Shown here: in pieces, positions 20,740-32,471 of the stretch
How the letters are laid out: every line of letters starts with the position of its first letter
Position numbering within the stretch: the stretch's first letter is position 1
NCBI GenBank assembly: GCA_012845835.1
Contig: JABAKD010000015.1
Coordinates: 8,090,467 to 8,154,466 of the forward strand
Source: Undaria pinnatifida
Taxonomy: Eukaryota > Sar > Phaeophyceae > Laminariales > Alariaceae
DNA: 64,000 nt
Reading direction: 5' to 3'
Notes under the pieces: generated by a model
The model's database searches: none
Seen by the model: only the letters and a program-made list of their open reading frames with translations
What the model was told of the DNA's origin: nothing
Position numbers and translations under genes: made by a program

Positions 20740-23220
20740 TTTTTACGGCAAGGCAATCGTTTGGCTTGGCCCTCGCCCCATGAAACCTGAAACGACCATC
20801 TAAATATTATGTTTGGTTGGGAGATGGGAGGGGGGGGGGGGGATGGGCATATTCACGTGTTGCTTGCCTTAGCCATGTAGCGATTGACAACGAATCCCTG
20901 TCGAGACGGAGCACCGTTCCTACTCCTATTAGAGACACCTACAACATTTGGGCGCTCATGAGGGGGGAGGGTGCACTCGTTGTTGTATATGGGGGTAGTT
21001 TCAAGACCATAGACCCTCGCATCCCTATGATACAATGCTGCGACGGGGCAGCACGTCGGGTTTTACACCGACCAGGCTGGCATTTTCTTGCACAAAGCGG
21101 GAAGCAAGCGCCGTGAAGTGTTTTCTTGCATCTTACCAAGAACAGCTCCTCAGGCGGACTTGGGCGCCTTGTGCGTACTTTCTCGCATGCGGATGACAGC
21201 ATCGAAGGGCTTCACTTATTTTCCGGAATGGCGGATGAGATGGGGGGTGTATTCATTTCATGTATAGTCGTAGTCGTGTGACCGTAGACCCTCGCATTCC
21301 TACAATGCTGGGACGGAGCACGTCGGGTTTCCACCGACCAGGCAGACGGGGGGGGCAGGGGGGTGAGTTGGCAGTCGGCGAGTTAATTTCCAGATGAATG
21401 TGTTTTGCCGATTTTTTTTTTTTCATTAGTATCGAGGCAAAAGAATGCGGCGTGACCCTCGCCCCTCGCTCCATGACACAATGTAACGATATCGATATGC
21501 TTTTTTTTCGCTGGGCTATGGGGGCGGGGGGGAGGAGGGGGAGGATTTCAAGGGGACAGGGGTCTGTTGATGTTGATGGTCATCGAGTTAACTTTGTGAG
21601 AGTGAGAGCAGTATGTGCTGTCCAACGGAAAGTTTTCTCGGTTTGTCCATAACGAAGATATATAATGAGGTGTGACCCTTGCTCCATGAAACCATGACAC
21701 GCCCATCGAGCGTTTTTTTTTGCTGGGCGGTGAGAGGGGGTTTGGAATTCGCCGAGTTAAGCTGGTGAGCGTAGTTTGTGCTGCCCCCAGGAAAAAGTAA
21801 TTTGTAGCACGAAATAAATAATGTGGCATGACCCTCGCTCTATGTAACCATGGAGACATTTTGTTTTGGTGGGCGAATGGGGGAGGCGATAGGGTAGGGG
21901 CAGGGGGAGTGAAAATTGGCGAGTTGAGTGCAAGAGGAAGTGTATGCTTCTATGTGAAAAGTTCATAGCAAGGTATAACACAACGCGGCGTAACCCCTTG
22001 CTCCATGAAGCCATGAAACGCCCATTGAGACGTTTTGTTTTGCTGGGCGATAGGGACGGGGGCGGGGAGGGGGGTGAGGGGGGAGGGGGAATCAACGAGT
22101 TAAATGTGAGAGAGTACGTGTGCGCTTTCCGTACATATTTTTTGTTTTTGTTGCGTGTGATAGCGCAATATAGTGCCGCCCTCGCTCCACGAAAGCCGCG
22201 AAACGACCAGCTACAGTTTTTTTGGTGTTTCTGGGCAAGGGGAGGGCGGACGGAAGGCGAAAGTTGGGAGTCTTTTAGCACTGCACTCCCGGTACATGTG
22301 AGCAATAGCGTCTTGGAATTAGTCTAGGAGTACTTTTAGGGGTTCTGATGGTTCTCAAGAAAGGAATTAAATCCTTTCACTGCTTCCAAAAATGTACTGA
22401 CGTCACGCTAAACATCCAAGTGGTTTGTTCCCCCAAAACGTTGCGTGCGATTCCTCGACGCGTAAAGCGACGGTTTCTCAAGATACTTTTTTTTTTGCTG
22501 GGTGATGAGAGAGTGAGAGGGGGACTGTTGGAGCCCTGCGAGCTAACGCCTCCATAACTGGAAACCCGTTTTGGGGGGGACTAACTACTTGGAATTAGTA
22601 TTAGTTTTGGAACGGGTTTTGGGGCGCCAATGAGGTTAAGGTTTAGAGAGGTGGAGTGCGTGCTGCTGTTTCAGCATACAAGCGCGCTGGGCTCTAGTAG
22701 CCGCCAAAGAGCCAGGCATCATAGCCCACGATAGAGTGGCTTCGCTCGGTGAAACCACGACAACGATAATCAAGACATTTCATTTTGCTGGCCGATGGGA
22801 GGGGTGGTTTGGAGTCCGGCGAGTCGATTTTTCACAGAAGAAGTCCGTGCTTCTACTAATAGCAACATGGTTGGGGCTCTATTAATGAAGCAGTCAGGTA
22901 TCTTTGCGAGGGATATGCGGCATGACCCACGCTTCCTGAAACGTGAACCAGTTATCAATAGACCGTTTTCTGCCGGACGATGAGGGAGCGGAAGGGGGGC
23001 GTGTTGGAAATCGGCGAGTCAAGTACAGTAGCAATAGCGCGGTGTGTGCTGCCGTGCGTGTTGTTTTTTTTTCCCGTCCATAGCGAGGTAGTGTGGCGTG
23101 ACCCTCCCTCCACGAAAGCCATAAATCGACCATCCAGAGACTTACTCTAACTGGGAGGCGGGAGGGCGAGAAGGGCGGCTTGGAATCTGGCAAGCACAGT
23201 TTTAAAAAGGACTACCGTGT
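20740..23220. repeat. Long-period degenerate tandem array (about 160-220 bp)
   Basis: Roughly ten units, each with TGACCCTCGCTCCATGAAAC, then TTTGTTTTGCTGGGCGAT, then G-rich DNA, then GGCGAGTTAA. Clear unit marks are near 21465, 21683, 21838, 22002, 22185, 22740, 22925 and 23105. C2 (20821-20960) and C1 copies (20960-21130, 21240-21365, both minus) and an M3-like unit (22544-22640) interrupt it. No coding frame persists between units. Confidence 0.65.
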
Positions 23221-23469
23221 GTGCTGTATTGTATCAACAAATTATTGGTCCTTCTACTAAAAGACCGCAGTAGAAAGGAGTAAGGAAGAGGGATAGGGTC
23301 GTAGGTTAATCGTGTGGGAAGGCTTTGGTCGCGACGCAGCCGCTTTTTTTTTTCTTCCAATGTGGCGGAGAACAAAGATGCACGCAGCTAGGGAGGAACC
23401 CGATATAAGAGCCATTTGGAACCCGCCAGTGAGTCGTATACCGCTCCTTCTCCCTTCTGCTCTTATATC

Positions 23470-23665
23470 TCAGATTGGGCGTCATATAGATTTTGGTATG
23501 CCAGGTACATATTGAGTGTCATGTAGGTTTTGGGAATACCAGGTAGGCGTTACAAGGTGTGATAGGCCGCCAATTTTACCACTTCACCCCAGGTACAGGT
23601 TGGGTGTCATATAGGTTTTGGTATACCTGGCAGGCTTTGCAGGGCGTGACGGGCCGACTTTACCT
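23470..23665. repeat. Tandem repeat, about 70-110 bp x 2-3
   Basis: TTGGGTGTCATATAGGTTTTG, trimmed here to its shared core GTGTCATATAGGTTTTGG, followed by TATACCWGGYAGGC and GGYGTGAYRGGCCG. Repeated with drift. Confidence 0.55.
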
Positions 23666-23889
23666 TTTTTGGCCCCTTTGGGGCCACACCCACGTGTGTG
23701 GGGAGAAACCACTTAGATTCAGCGTGGAATTTTCTTTCCAGCAGTAAAAGGATTCAGCCCGTTTTCAATTATTACGGACGCTTGCTCTTAAATCGGGTAC
23801 CTCACGGTAACGCAGGTCCGTTTTTTTTTTTCTCTGATCGTACTTCTGATGACGTTACTGGACTTGATAGTGAATTGCATCGCACGGCT

Positions 23890-24975
23890 GTAACGCAGTT
23901 TTTTTTTCTCTCTGATCGTGGTGCTTTTTTGGGGTGACCTTTGTGTGGGCAGAGTATGTTCTTCGGTTGCATGACACTTTGGACGTTTGGGTTTCGTGAT
24001 TTTCTTTTTCAGCAAAAACACATCGCATGGCACCGCAGAGTTTATCTCGCTGTGCTGGCGTGTTGAGGGGGTGTATCTCCGCTTTGTCTGGGGTAAGCAA
24101 TCTGTTGCGGTACCATGACACGTGACGTTTGGTGCCGCGTTTTTTTTTTTTCTTGTGTGCAACCGAGTAAAAAAATCCGTCATATCCAGCAAGCTTATTT
24201 TGTATCTTCGGGGGTTTCTTGCTCGGGGTCAAGGTGCTATATAGATCGGATGGGCCCGGCGCGGATCAAATTTCCACATGGGAGCAGGGTGTCAGTTGGA
24301 ATCTGTGGCAACACCATGACACTTGTCGTTTAGAACCGCGTTTTTTTTGTTTTGTTTGTTTGTTTGTGTTTTTGCTTTGGAGGGGGAGGAGGCCGAAGAC
24401 GCACGGGAGCACAGGCTTACCTTTCTCTGACAGTGTTTGGGGGGGGGGGGCGCTCAGTGCGACCAAACTACAGTGTCATGGCACTTGGCGTTCAGGACCG
24501 CGTGTTGTTTTTTATGCAGCGGAGAACGCACACATGCTGTTCCCACGCTTTTCTTGCCCTGATGTGTTTCTCGGGGGATCGCTCTGGGTGGGCACGCTGT
24601 TGCAGTATCATCACACTTGGCGTTTAGTGCCTTTTTTTGCGTGTAGGGCGAACAAGAGGCATGATACGGCGCAAGCATATCTGGCTCTGATCGTGTTTTT
24701 GAGGGGGGGAGTCGTTCTGTGTGGGAAAAGTCTGTTGCGGTACCATGACGCTTAGCGTTTGGTACCACGCGTTTTCTTTTTTTTTGTGTAGAAGATGACA
24801 AAGACGCATGACAGCGCGGGCTTACCTTAGTGCCGTGTGATCCTTCTATGTAGCGGAGAAGACCGAACGACATATGGCACAGGCTTATCTTGCTCTGACT
24901 GTGATGCTCTTCTTTAGTTCACTCTGTGCAGGCAGTCTCTTGCAGTATCGTGCCACTTTGCATACAGAGGGGAGC
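23890..24975. repeat. Second long-period array (about 130-200 bp x 7)
   Basis: Units share TTGCGGTACCATGACACTTG, then GCGTTTAGTACCGCG and a T run, then CAGGCTTACCTTGCTCTGAC. Marks are near 23968, 24113, 24311, 24473, 24607, 24742 and 24950. No reading frame is kept. Confidence 0.65.
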
Positions 24976-25437
24976 TGGTCTTGTTGCGCCGCTTGTGAAA
25001 AGAGGGTGGTTTTATTGTTCGATGCCTGAGCTTTTTTTCGCCGTCAAACCAAGCGCGCTAGAAGCCGGAACAACGAACGGTTGTAAACTGAAAGAGCTGA
25101 TCCGTTGCTCGACGCGTGTTGGCAATTCGAGCGCGCTGCGAAGAAGAAGATTCACACGCGACCGCCTGTGGACGAAGAAAAGCCGATTCGTCATTCTTCG
25201 GTACGGCCAACTTTTTTTGTTGTTGTCGTTGCCAGGAAAAAGCCATATATATGTGGGACCCCTTGTGGACGAAAACGCCTATTATTTTTTCATCGCCCCT
25301 ACTGTAACCCACTTCCAACTCCTAAAATCACAGTCTAATTCCAAGTGCTTTGCCCCCATATCGGGAGAGCGGAGCTAAAAGACTCATGCAACGATAGGGG
25401 TGGCACTTTTGGCTAAAGCATTGCATGACTGACAGGG
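24976..25437. other. No recognisable gene
   Basis: A 150-codon frame (24926-25378) is open but shows no motif and drifts out of the tandem array, so it is not called. An M3-like fragment lies at 25310-25380. Confidence 0.35.
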
Positions 25438-25525
25438 CTCACTGTAGAACCCCCAAACCCTTCCCCATACTAATTCCAAGCAATTTGTACCCAAAAACGG
25501 GTTTCCAGTTGTAAAGGCGTTAACC
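25438..25525. mobile_element. M3 short element
   Basis: GAACCCCCAAACCCTTCCCC, then GGGTTTCCAGTTGTAAAGGC and GTTAA. M3 in the orientation opposite to the 3002 copy. Confidence 0.5.
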
Positions 25526-25608
25526 CAATATCGCCTTTCAAAAGAGCATTCGTGTTTCCGTTTTTGGCCAAGGCTACAGCAGGTACGGGGGATGTTAATA
25601 CATGCTAA

Positions 25609-25875
25609 GACGCGTGCTACGATAGAGACAGCACTTTTCGGCTGAATTTGTCTCTGAACGACGGGGCTCCTTAACCCGGAATCGTCGGGAAATAGGCAAT
25701 TTTGTTTTGCATGATTCTCGTTCTATACTTGGGCCATGTGATTTTTCATCCGGTCAGCAAATTTTTTTCTTCTCCAAATCAGTTTTTGGGCTGAGGAGGA
25801 CATGTCTTAACCTCCTAAAGTGAGGGGTAGTATTGGAAAAAAAGTGGTGATGGCACCTCTATCGTAGCACGCGTC
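25609..25875 (-). mobile_element. M1 MITE, TSD CTAA
   Basis: Ends GACGCGTGCTACGATAGAG and ATCGTAGCACGCGTC. Flanked by CTAA at 25605-25608 and 25876-25879. Interior M1 marks are on the minus strand (GACGGGGCTCCTTAACCC on the plus strand). 267 bp, non-coding. Confidence 0.8.
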
Positions 25876-25934
25876 CTAATACCCCCATTTTTAGTACCGG
25901 GTTTTCAGCACTCTTTCAAATACCTCACGGACTA

Positions 25935-26215
25935 AGACGCGCGCTGCGATAGAGAGGTGTAGCACTTTTCGTCTGAAATGGTTTCTGCACGACGGAGCTC
26001 CTTTATTAACCCAAATTCGTCGGAAGTATATAGGCTGTTTTTTTTTCTTTTCATGATTCTCGTTGCATGCCCAGGCCATCTGGGGTTTTGCTTTCGGTAG
26101 AAGTTATGTTTTTCTCCGAAGTAGTTTTTGGCGGACGTCTGTTAAAGCTCCCAAGTATTGAGGAGCCTCAGAAAAAAAGTGATGCACCTCCATTATCGTA
26201 CCTCACGGACTAAAA
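25935..26215 (-). mobile_element. M1 MITE, right end eroded
   Basis: Starts GACGCGCGCTGCGATAGAG. The right end CACCTCCATTATCGTACC has lost the last bases and runs into M2 sequence. ACCTCACGGACTAA occurs on both sides (about 25919-25932 and 26199-26212), which suggests recombination between flanking M2 sequence. Confidence 0.55.
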
Positions 26216-26400
26216 CGACTTCAGGCCGCGTTTTTCTTGGCGCAGCGTGAGAGATTGCCATCCCACTGCGCGGATTTATGTCGCCAAATTATAACAGCAC
26301 GGCCGAGATTAAGGCCGCAGAGGAACGGGTAGGGGGTCACTCGCGCGAGTGACCCTGAGCCACCGCAAGAACAGGCCTTTTGTCAAATATGGTAGGGGTG
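26216..26400. mobile_element. M2 fragment
   Basis: M2 body with the palindromic GTCACTCGCGCGAGTGACCC at about 26336-26355. Confidence 0.5.
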
Positions 26401-26940
26401 CAGCAGGTTCTAAGAAGTTTTCCTGAGGTCCTCACACGCAGAACTCAACATCTCACCGGAAAAATGACTTCGAAGGCATTTGTTCGCACAACCCGACCAA
26501 CCTTCCATGCCTTAGTGTCCTAAAACAAAATGTACTCGTGAAAGTACCTGACTAATAATGACTAACCGGTAGAGTTCCTCACATGAGGAGCTCAATTGGC
26601 CAAGGACTTTTTGGCGCAAAAACTGCAACCCGTGCGGTGGGATGACTCTTTGTTCGTTGTATAACTCGGCCATGGGATTTCTCATCGAGTGTGCGCTTTC
26701 AAGCAGTCTCAACTTTTTTTGGCGTTGGCAAGGGGGGGTGAGAGTCATCCCACGCTATTATGGGCGTGCAGCAGCAAGTTTTTTCTGAGCTCCTGACGTG
26801 AGGAGCTCAATTTATTTCACACGCCCAAAATATACACGATTTATTCGAAGACGTGCGTTCGATTTGTGCAACCCGACCGAGCTGTCCGTGCGCGCTGGTC
26901 CTAAAACAAACACACACCACCACCAGGGTATTCTTGTAAA
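26401..26940. other. Unassigned
   Basis: Partly shared with 34370-34640 (GAGCTCCTGACATGAGGAGC-like palindromes, AGTTCCTCACATGAGGAGC at about 26573). This suggests another dispersed element, but I cannot define its ends. Confidence 0.35.
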
Positions 26941-27232
26941 AACGCGTTCTACGATAGAGGTATACCTTTTTTTGGCGATTTTTTTTCCGAATGACGGGGC
27001 TCCTCATCCCAAAATCGTCGGAAAAATAAATAAATAATCGGCCATTTTGTTTCGCATGCTTATTCTCGTTGTGTACCAAGGCCATTGGATTGACTGTTCA
27101 TCCGCGATAAAGCAGGTTTACTTTTATCCAAATCAGCTGTTGGGTTATTAAGAAGGACATACATGGCTTAAGCTCCCAAATTGAGGAACCTCAGGAAAAA
27201 AAAAGTGGTTCACCTCTATCGTAGCACGCGTC
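26941..27232 (-). mobile_element. M1 MITE, TSD TAAA
   Basis: 292 bp. Left end AACGCGTTCTACGATAGAGG (first G changed), right end ATCGTAGCACGCGTC. Flanked by TAAA (26937-26940 and 27233-27236). Confidence 0.75.
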
Positions 27233-27589
27233 TAAAATGATCATGTGCTGACCGATAGTTCCACGCTTGGGGGGCTCAATCGGTCCGAAACATGTTGAGA
27301 AACCTTTTGGCCCCTAAAACCTGCAACACGTACACCGTGGGATGACTCGCGAGGCACAGGGTTTTGGATGTGGCATGCTTGGCGTGTGTATGATACCAGC
27401 TCGTGGCTGATGTATACGCTCAGTAGACTCTCGCTTGGCAATGATCGCCAAAACAGGGTATAATTGTTGTCTATCGGTTTCAGCGACGTTCACATTCCCA
27501 TATCTTCGGTATTTTGATGTCTGCTTCGTGTCATATTGACTTTCACGTACCGGTGTGTGAGACGTTTGGTGGCTGCTTTACTTTGCACC

Positions 27590-27755
27590 CGTCCAATTGA
27601 TTCCTGCTTGGAAGTTAGAGGTATGGGAGTGGGTTGTGAAGCGCCACATCTTCAATCCATTCTCCGAATTTTCCGGATGGGATTTAGGTCCACGTGCTCT
27701 TTTTATGAATCTGCATATATATATACGGTCCTTCACGGAGGGCTAGTGTTATAAC
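27590..27755 (+). repeat. Repeat R7
   Basis: GTTAGAGGTATGGGAGTGGG, then CCACATCTTC, then TCTGCATATA and GGGCTAGTGTTATA. The same block is at 36470-36625 and 52722-52850. The 52.8-kb copy leads straight into the LTR-like S2. Confidence 0.5.
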
Positions 27756-28284
27756 CGTTGGGGCGTTATGGTTTGTAGCAGTTGTCCCCTTTACAGCTGG
27801 CAGGTGTTATCGCTCATCATCACGGGGTGTTGTGCCCTTGTCGTCAGAGTCCACAGACCTCACGACCTACAGCGTTTGTCTTTTCTCGAAGCTATAGAGC
27901 TAGAGCCTGCATGGCACAGCTTGTGGTCTGACACACACTTTTTTCTTGGCCAAGGGAGGTAGGTGGCCACCAACGCACGTCTAGATTGTGCTTTTGGTTT
28001 TTTCCTTGACGGTGACAAAAGGGAAGGCCCGTCAATCCCTTGCGCCCTCGAGGTCGGTGCTAAGCCAACTAGTTGGTGTATTTACATCGCCACCCAGCCA
28101 ATAACTTTCTTGTGAAATCTAACGGACTCAAAGCCGTACCCAACGCGCATCCGTCATTCTTTGTAGCTTCCTTGAAGGTGGCGAAAGGAAGGCCCAGCCC
28201 TTGTGCCCTTATCGCTTCGGCTTTTCACTGCCCTCGTTTCCCCCCCCAACCTCCACATGGGCCCCTCCTGTCGTACCCCCCGCC

Positions 28285-28540
28285 GACGCGTACTAGGATA
28301 GAGGTATACCTTTTTTTGGCGAGAATGGCTTTTGAATGGCGTTGCTCCTTAACCCAAAATTATCGGAAATGGGCCTTTTTTTTTGCATGATTCTCGTTGT
28401 GTACCTAGGCCATGTGTTGTTTTTATCCGAAAGATGTATTTTTTTTTCCAATTAATGTTTTGCCTTAGAAATGTCTTAAGCTCCCAAATGGAGGGGTAGT
28501 ATTAGAAAAAAGGTTGTGCAACTCTATCGTAGCACGCGTC
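28285..28540 (-). mobile_element. M1 MITE
   Basis: 256 bp, ends GACGCGTACTAGGATAGAGG and ATCGTAGCACGCGTC. The flanks CGCC and CGTC match at 3 of 4 bases. Confidence 0.75.
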
Positions 28541-28609
28541 CGTCCCTTCATATGCCCCTTCCCTTTATGTGCCTCCCCCCCCCTTAATTTAACCCCCCCT
28601 TGGTGAAAA

Positions 28610-28863
28610 TCCAACTTGCTCCGTCCCGGTGTTGTAGTGGTGCGAGGCTCTATGACCCCGCTGGGCAATGAGCACACACCCGCGTTCTTATCCCCCCCTC
28701 CCCCCCTGAATATGCTCCCGTCCGTTTGTATGGGTATCGTGAACTTGTTGTCGAAGTCCGCAGCACCCATGGTCTGTAGCGTCATCGCTGTATCGTAGCC
28801 ATAGCGCCAGGACTCGCATGGCACGTTTGTTTCGAGCCAAGGGCAATGTGTCATCCCCATCAC
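28610..28863 (-). pseudogene. Duplicated coding-like fragment, copy 1
   Basis: On the minus strand a frame reads CPWLETNVPCESWRYGYD, then TAMTLQTMGAADFDNKFTIP. The MGAADF..K.TIPI segment recurs in frame at about 28960-29010, and the surrounding DNA recurs, more decayed, at 27780-27950. The end of a C1 repeat (GATGCGAGG / ATGAGCACACCCGC) is embedded on the other strand. I do not recognise the protein. Repetition with decay suggests a fragment of a multicopy or mobile gene. Confidence 0.3.
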
Positions 28864-28954
28864 CCGTCCGGTGCATGTTGATGGTTTCCTCGAAGATACA
28901 CCCCTCTCGCCGCCGTAGATTAGGGCTCTTGGCTAGCCACGCCCCTCCCCCCCG

Positions 28955-29060
28955 CCCCTTCCGTTTAGATGGGTATTGTGAGCTTGTCAGCGAAATCCGC
29001 AGCACCCATTATCTGCCATACCGCGTTAGCAAAAAAGCGAAAATAAAAAAACACCGTAAC
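28955..29060 (-). pseudogene. Duplicated coding-like fragment, copy 2
   Basis: Minus strand: a T-rich tract, GGTATGGCAG, then a frame reading IMGAADFADKLTIPI and a stop. The T tract plus CAG resembles a 3' splice site before the fragment. Confidence 0.3.
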
Positions 29061-29224
29061 GGGTAGTGCACACGAGAGGGAGACATAGCGTAGTTGTCTT
29101 GTTTGAGTCAAGTTATTTATAAACTTTTTTGCGTTTGTACATGCGGCGTTTTTTGCTATCCCTCCCCGCAGGTTCCCTCCTCGCAGGTTTCCCCTGAGCG
29201 TATACACGCAGCGTTTGCCGCCAC

Positions 29225-29795
29225 CCCCTTTCAGACGCTGTAAAACATTTCATGTATATTGGGGTTGGCGTTGGTTGGCAACGGTGCTGTAAAGAATGCC
29301 ATTCACTGCGTGAGCTAGACGACCAGGGTACCGTTTTGGGGGGGGGGGGGGGGGCGATCACCCTGGTGGTTATCGAGTTACATCATATTGTGCGGGGTGG
29401 AGAACCCTAACGCCGCAATAGGTGAATGATCGCATCAGGTAGTGCGAAAATGGTAAGGCACCCACGAGGCAGTTACATTGTGATACCCATTGCTGTCTCT
29501 GGAGTGGCCACACCAGAAAACAAAGTATTACTCATTGGCGCTGTCATCCATAAGCATGAAAGTAGGCACACGGTACCGAAGCCCGCCTTACAAGCGGTTC
29601 TGAAGGATGCAGTTCACTCTTCATGCGACTCCGCCGAACACCTCACGGTGCTATGCGCTTGGTGCAAGCAACGTCTGCCTGGTTGGTGAAAACCCGACGT
29701 GTTCCGTCCCGGCAGAGTAGGGATGCGAGGGTCTATGATCATACAACTACGGCCATGCACAAGCTGAGTACACCCCCCCACCCTACCAACAAAAA
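29225..29795 (+). repeat. 570-bp duplicated block, copy 1
   Basis: Collinear with 57805-58375: GGGGTTGGCGTTGGTTGG, ACCAGGGTACCGTTTT, TTGTGCGGGGTGGAGAA, TGGCGCTGTCATCCAT and then a full C1 repeat with a C-rich end. The G run at 29338-29354 replaces a T run in the other copy. A frame from 29426 (KMVRHPRGSYIVIPIAVSGV) is broken in copy 2. Confidence 0.7.
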
Positions 29796-29862
29796 GCTTC
29801 GGTATGTAGAGGTGCGCTATTGTTTGCCTTCTAAGGTTTCTCACTTGGGGCATTATATAGCG

Positions 29863-30030
29863 CGAGAGCGTGGGTTGACAACACTCGATGAAAAATCGAC
29901 GAGCAGTGGGATTGCTGAACCCTATTCGCGATGAAAAATGAAGGCAAGAACCGGGGGGAAGAAGCGACGACACCTGTGACCACGGCTTGCCCAGAAGCTG
30001 GAAAGTAGATATGTGTGAAAAAAAACAAAA
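29863..30030 (+). mobile_element. 5'-truncated SINE
   Basis: GACAACACTCGATGAAAAATC, given here by its core ACTCGATGAAAAATCGACG, matches the SINE body to the A-rich end at 30018-30030 (TGTGTGAAAAAAAACAAAAA). The tRNA head is absent, as expected for 5' truncation. Confidence 0.7.
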
Positions 30031-30320
30031 ACAATGGTGCAGTATATACGCGGTAGTCTTTTCTGGGTGGCATGCGGTGTAGTCGGTTTTCAGACGCAAG
30101 TATTGAGACGTATACACCAGTTTGGGCCTCGCGGGTCGTAGGTTGACTCCCGATTACACTTTTGTTTACGTATGTTTTGGCGGAGGCAAGGATTGCTTCA
30201 GCTATGATATATGCACCACTTTTGGTTTGCTTGTGTTTTTGCCCTGGGTTGTTCTCCCACTCCAGAATGACTGGAGCCTGTCCTGTGATCACAGACTTGA
30301 TTATTCGAGTTAATGTGAGA

Positions 30321-30358
30321 ATAACAACAACAATAACAACAACAACAACAACATCATC

Positions 30359-30420
<62 letters not shown>

Positions 30421-30442
30421 CGACAACGACAACAACAACAAC
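30321..30442. repeat. (AAC)n microsatellite after a repeat end
   Basis: About 40 AAC units preceded by GAGTTAATGTGAGAATAAC. The (AAC)n at 42839-42911 is preceded by GAGTTAGTGTGAGACAAC, so these arrays appear to be 3' tails of one repeat family. Confidence 0.85.
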
Positions 30443-30599
30443 ATCCCCCACCCAAAAACAGATTTTCGAAAAAAAAAAAATCGAAGTTCAACCGACATCC
30501 AACCCCGCGGCCTAGGCACGCCAAAAAAAAAAGTATCGCATTTCGAAACAAGGACGACATTGCGACAGTTCTGTCGGTTAAGGGGGCCTCGTTACCCAG

Positions 30600-31131
30600 A
30601 TTTTTCGTTTCGCCGAATACAGCAGCTACCTCTATCGTAGCAGGCGCGTTTTTCACTAATACTACCCCTCACTTTCGGCGTTTAAGATTTTTTGTTTCGC
30701 CGAATACAGCAGCTACCTCTATCGTAGCAGGCGCGTTTTTTACTAATACTACCCCTCACTTTCGGAGTTCAATACCTGTCTTGACCCCAAAATCCGATTC
30801 GGAGAAAAGCAGCACTGCGACCGAATGATGCAGAATCCCATGGCCTAGGTACACAACGAGAATCATGCAAAAATCAATGGGGCGTATTTTCTGACGATTT
30901 TGGGTTAAGGAGCCCCGTCATTCAGAAAAAAAATCGCCAAAAAACCGTATACCTTGATAAAACTTCCGACGATAGTGGGTTAAGGAACCCCGTCATTCAG
31001 AAAAAAAATCGCCAAAAAATGGTATACCTTGATACAATTTCCGACCATAGTATTAGTGGGTTAAGGAGCCCCGTCATTCAGAAAACATTTTCGCCAAAGA
31101 AATGTATGCCTTTATCGTATCAGGCGTCAGC
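30600..31131 (+). mobile_element. M1 derivative with repeated segments
   Basis: An 88-bp unit with GCCGAATACAGCAGCTACCT, then ATCGTAGCAGGCGCG, is present twice (30610-30770). Then comes an M1 body (ATCCCATGGCCTAGGTACAC at about 30836). Its right segment (GGGTTAAGGAGCCCCGTCAT) is repeated three times to TTTATCGTATCAGGCGTC at about 31131. Confidence 0.65.
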
Positions 31132-31156
31132 AGGCGTCTCCACTCCCTTCACACAA

Positions 31157-31696
31157 CCAAGGCTACGGTAGTGGGGGAGGCCAAGGCCACGATACGGGGT
31201 TACCCCCATTTTCATTGCCGGGTTTGAGCCACTTGCACGAGGGACAACTGTTCCTCACCGGCAAAAACAATTTGGAGATCTTTTAGGCGGAATGAAGCCC
31301 ACCATTCCATGGCAGATTCATATCGTAAATAATAAACAGCACGGAGTCTTAAGTTCGCAAGGGAACAGGGGGTCACTCGCGCGAGTGACCCTGAGCCACT
31401 GCAAAAAAAAATAGTCAAAAAAAGGTATACCTCTACCGTAGACTCGGCCGGGGGTAACCCCATTTTTCACTACTCGCACGAAAGTGACTCTGCACCTCAC
31501 GGACAAAAGTACTTTCTGCCTTTTTTCTTTGTTGGTGCAGCGTAGACTTGCCGCTCCATTCATTGAGGATCCGCATAGCAAAAACTGAAACAGCACGAAA
31601 GGTTTCGACCGGGAAGGAACCGGGGGGGCACTCGCGCGAGTGACCCCGAGCCAATTCAAAGCAAAATCTCGAGCATGATCCCCCCACCATAGCCTG
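31157..31696. mobile_element. Two adjacent M2 elements
   Basis: First: CCAAGGCTACGGTAGTGGGG (31157) and a second left end at 31182, with an internal palindrome (TCACTCGCGCGAGTGACC, about 31373), to about 31440. Second: CGGCCGGGGGTAACCCC (31446) to CCCCCCACCATAGCCTGG (31680-31697), with its own palindrome at about 31630. An M1 right-end scrap (GGTATACCTCTACCGTAG) lies between them. Confidence 0.55.
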
Positions 31697-31739
31697 GTTC
31701 ACACACATCGACCGACACATCAACCGACACGCGCTATAA

Positions 31740-32350
31740 AGGTGAGCCATTTTTGGTTTTTGGCCTGCAAGCGTCCTCGCTTGGGCAGAGCTCCATACCC
31801 CACCCGAACACACACGATTTCGAGCGGACTGAAAGCCCACATATCCTGAAGAACAAACCCGGTTGGTCCAGGGATAGAAGCCAAAACAAAAAAAGAAGAA
31901 CTACGGTGGCATTCCAACGATTCTGCCTTAAGGAGCCTGGCCACTTAGAAGCCTTTAGGGCCAAAAAATTCTACCTTTATCGCACCACTCTGTCCGTAAA
32001 TATAAGCAGGGTGCGCCAGCTAGCGTTGGGCTGCGAAAGCAGCTGAGTTAAATCGACACACGACGCGTATGAAAATACTGGAAGTGTGGTGAGCTAAAGC
32101 TTTATTTTTCCCCATCCGCCGGAGGATAATATATAAGCAACATTTCATCTCGGTATTAACGTCCGATGTTTTCTTATATTTCCAGGCATGGTGGTAGCAC
32201 GCTTCGCCAAGTCGGGGTAGTGGTGTGATCACCAACCTTGATGAAGTCCGCGAGCGAGAGCGACTTGCTTCCGGGCGTCGACACGCCTTCCTCGATCACT
32301 CGCGCAGCGACCGCATCCTGAAAATCTCGTCGACATAAACCGGCACGGGG
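31740..32350. other. Repeat scraps, R5 copy
   Basis: M1-like scraps at 31735-31745 and 31915-31985. R5 is at 32031-32130 on the minus strand. The rest is unassigned. Confidence 0.4.
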
Positions 32351-32362
32351 GGGCACAGCATT

Positions 32363-32471
32363 GAGGTGTATTGCGGTGTATTGCAGCGTATTGCGGCGTA
32401 TTGCGGTGAATTGTGGTGAATTGCGGTGTATTGCGGTGAATTACGGTGTATTGCAGTGTATTGCGGTGTAG
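32363..32471. repeat. 10-bp tandem repeat x 11
   Basis: ATTGCGGTGT units with single changes. Confidence 0.9.

Noticed and set aside
24926-25378. A 150-codon plus-strand frame
   Set aside because: It begins within a tandem array and shows no recognisable motif or splice structure.
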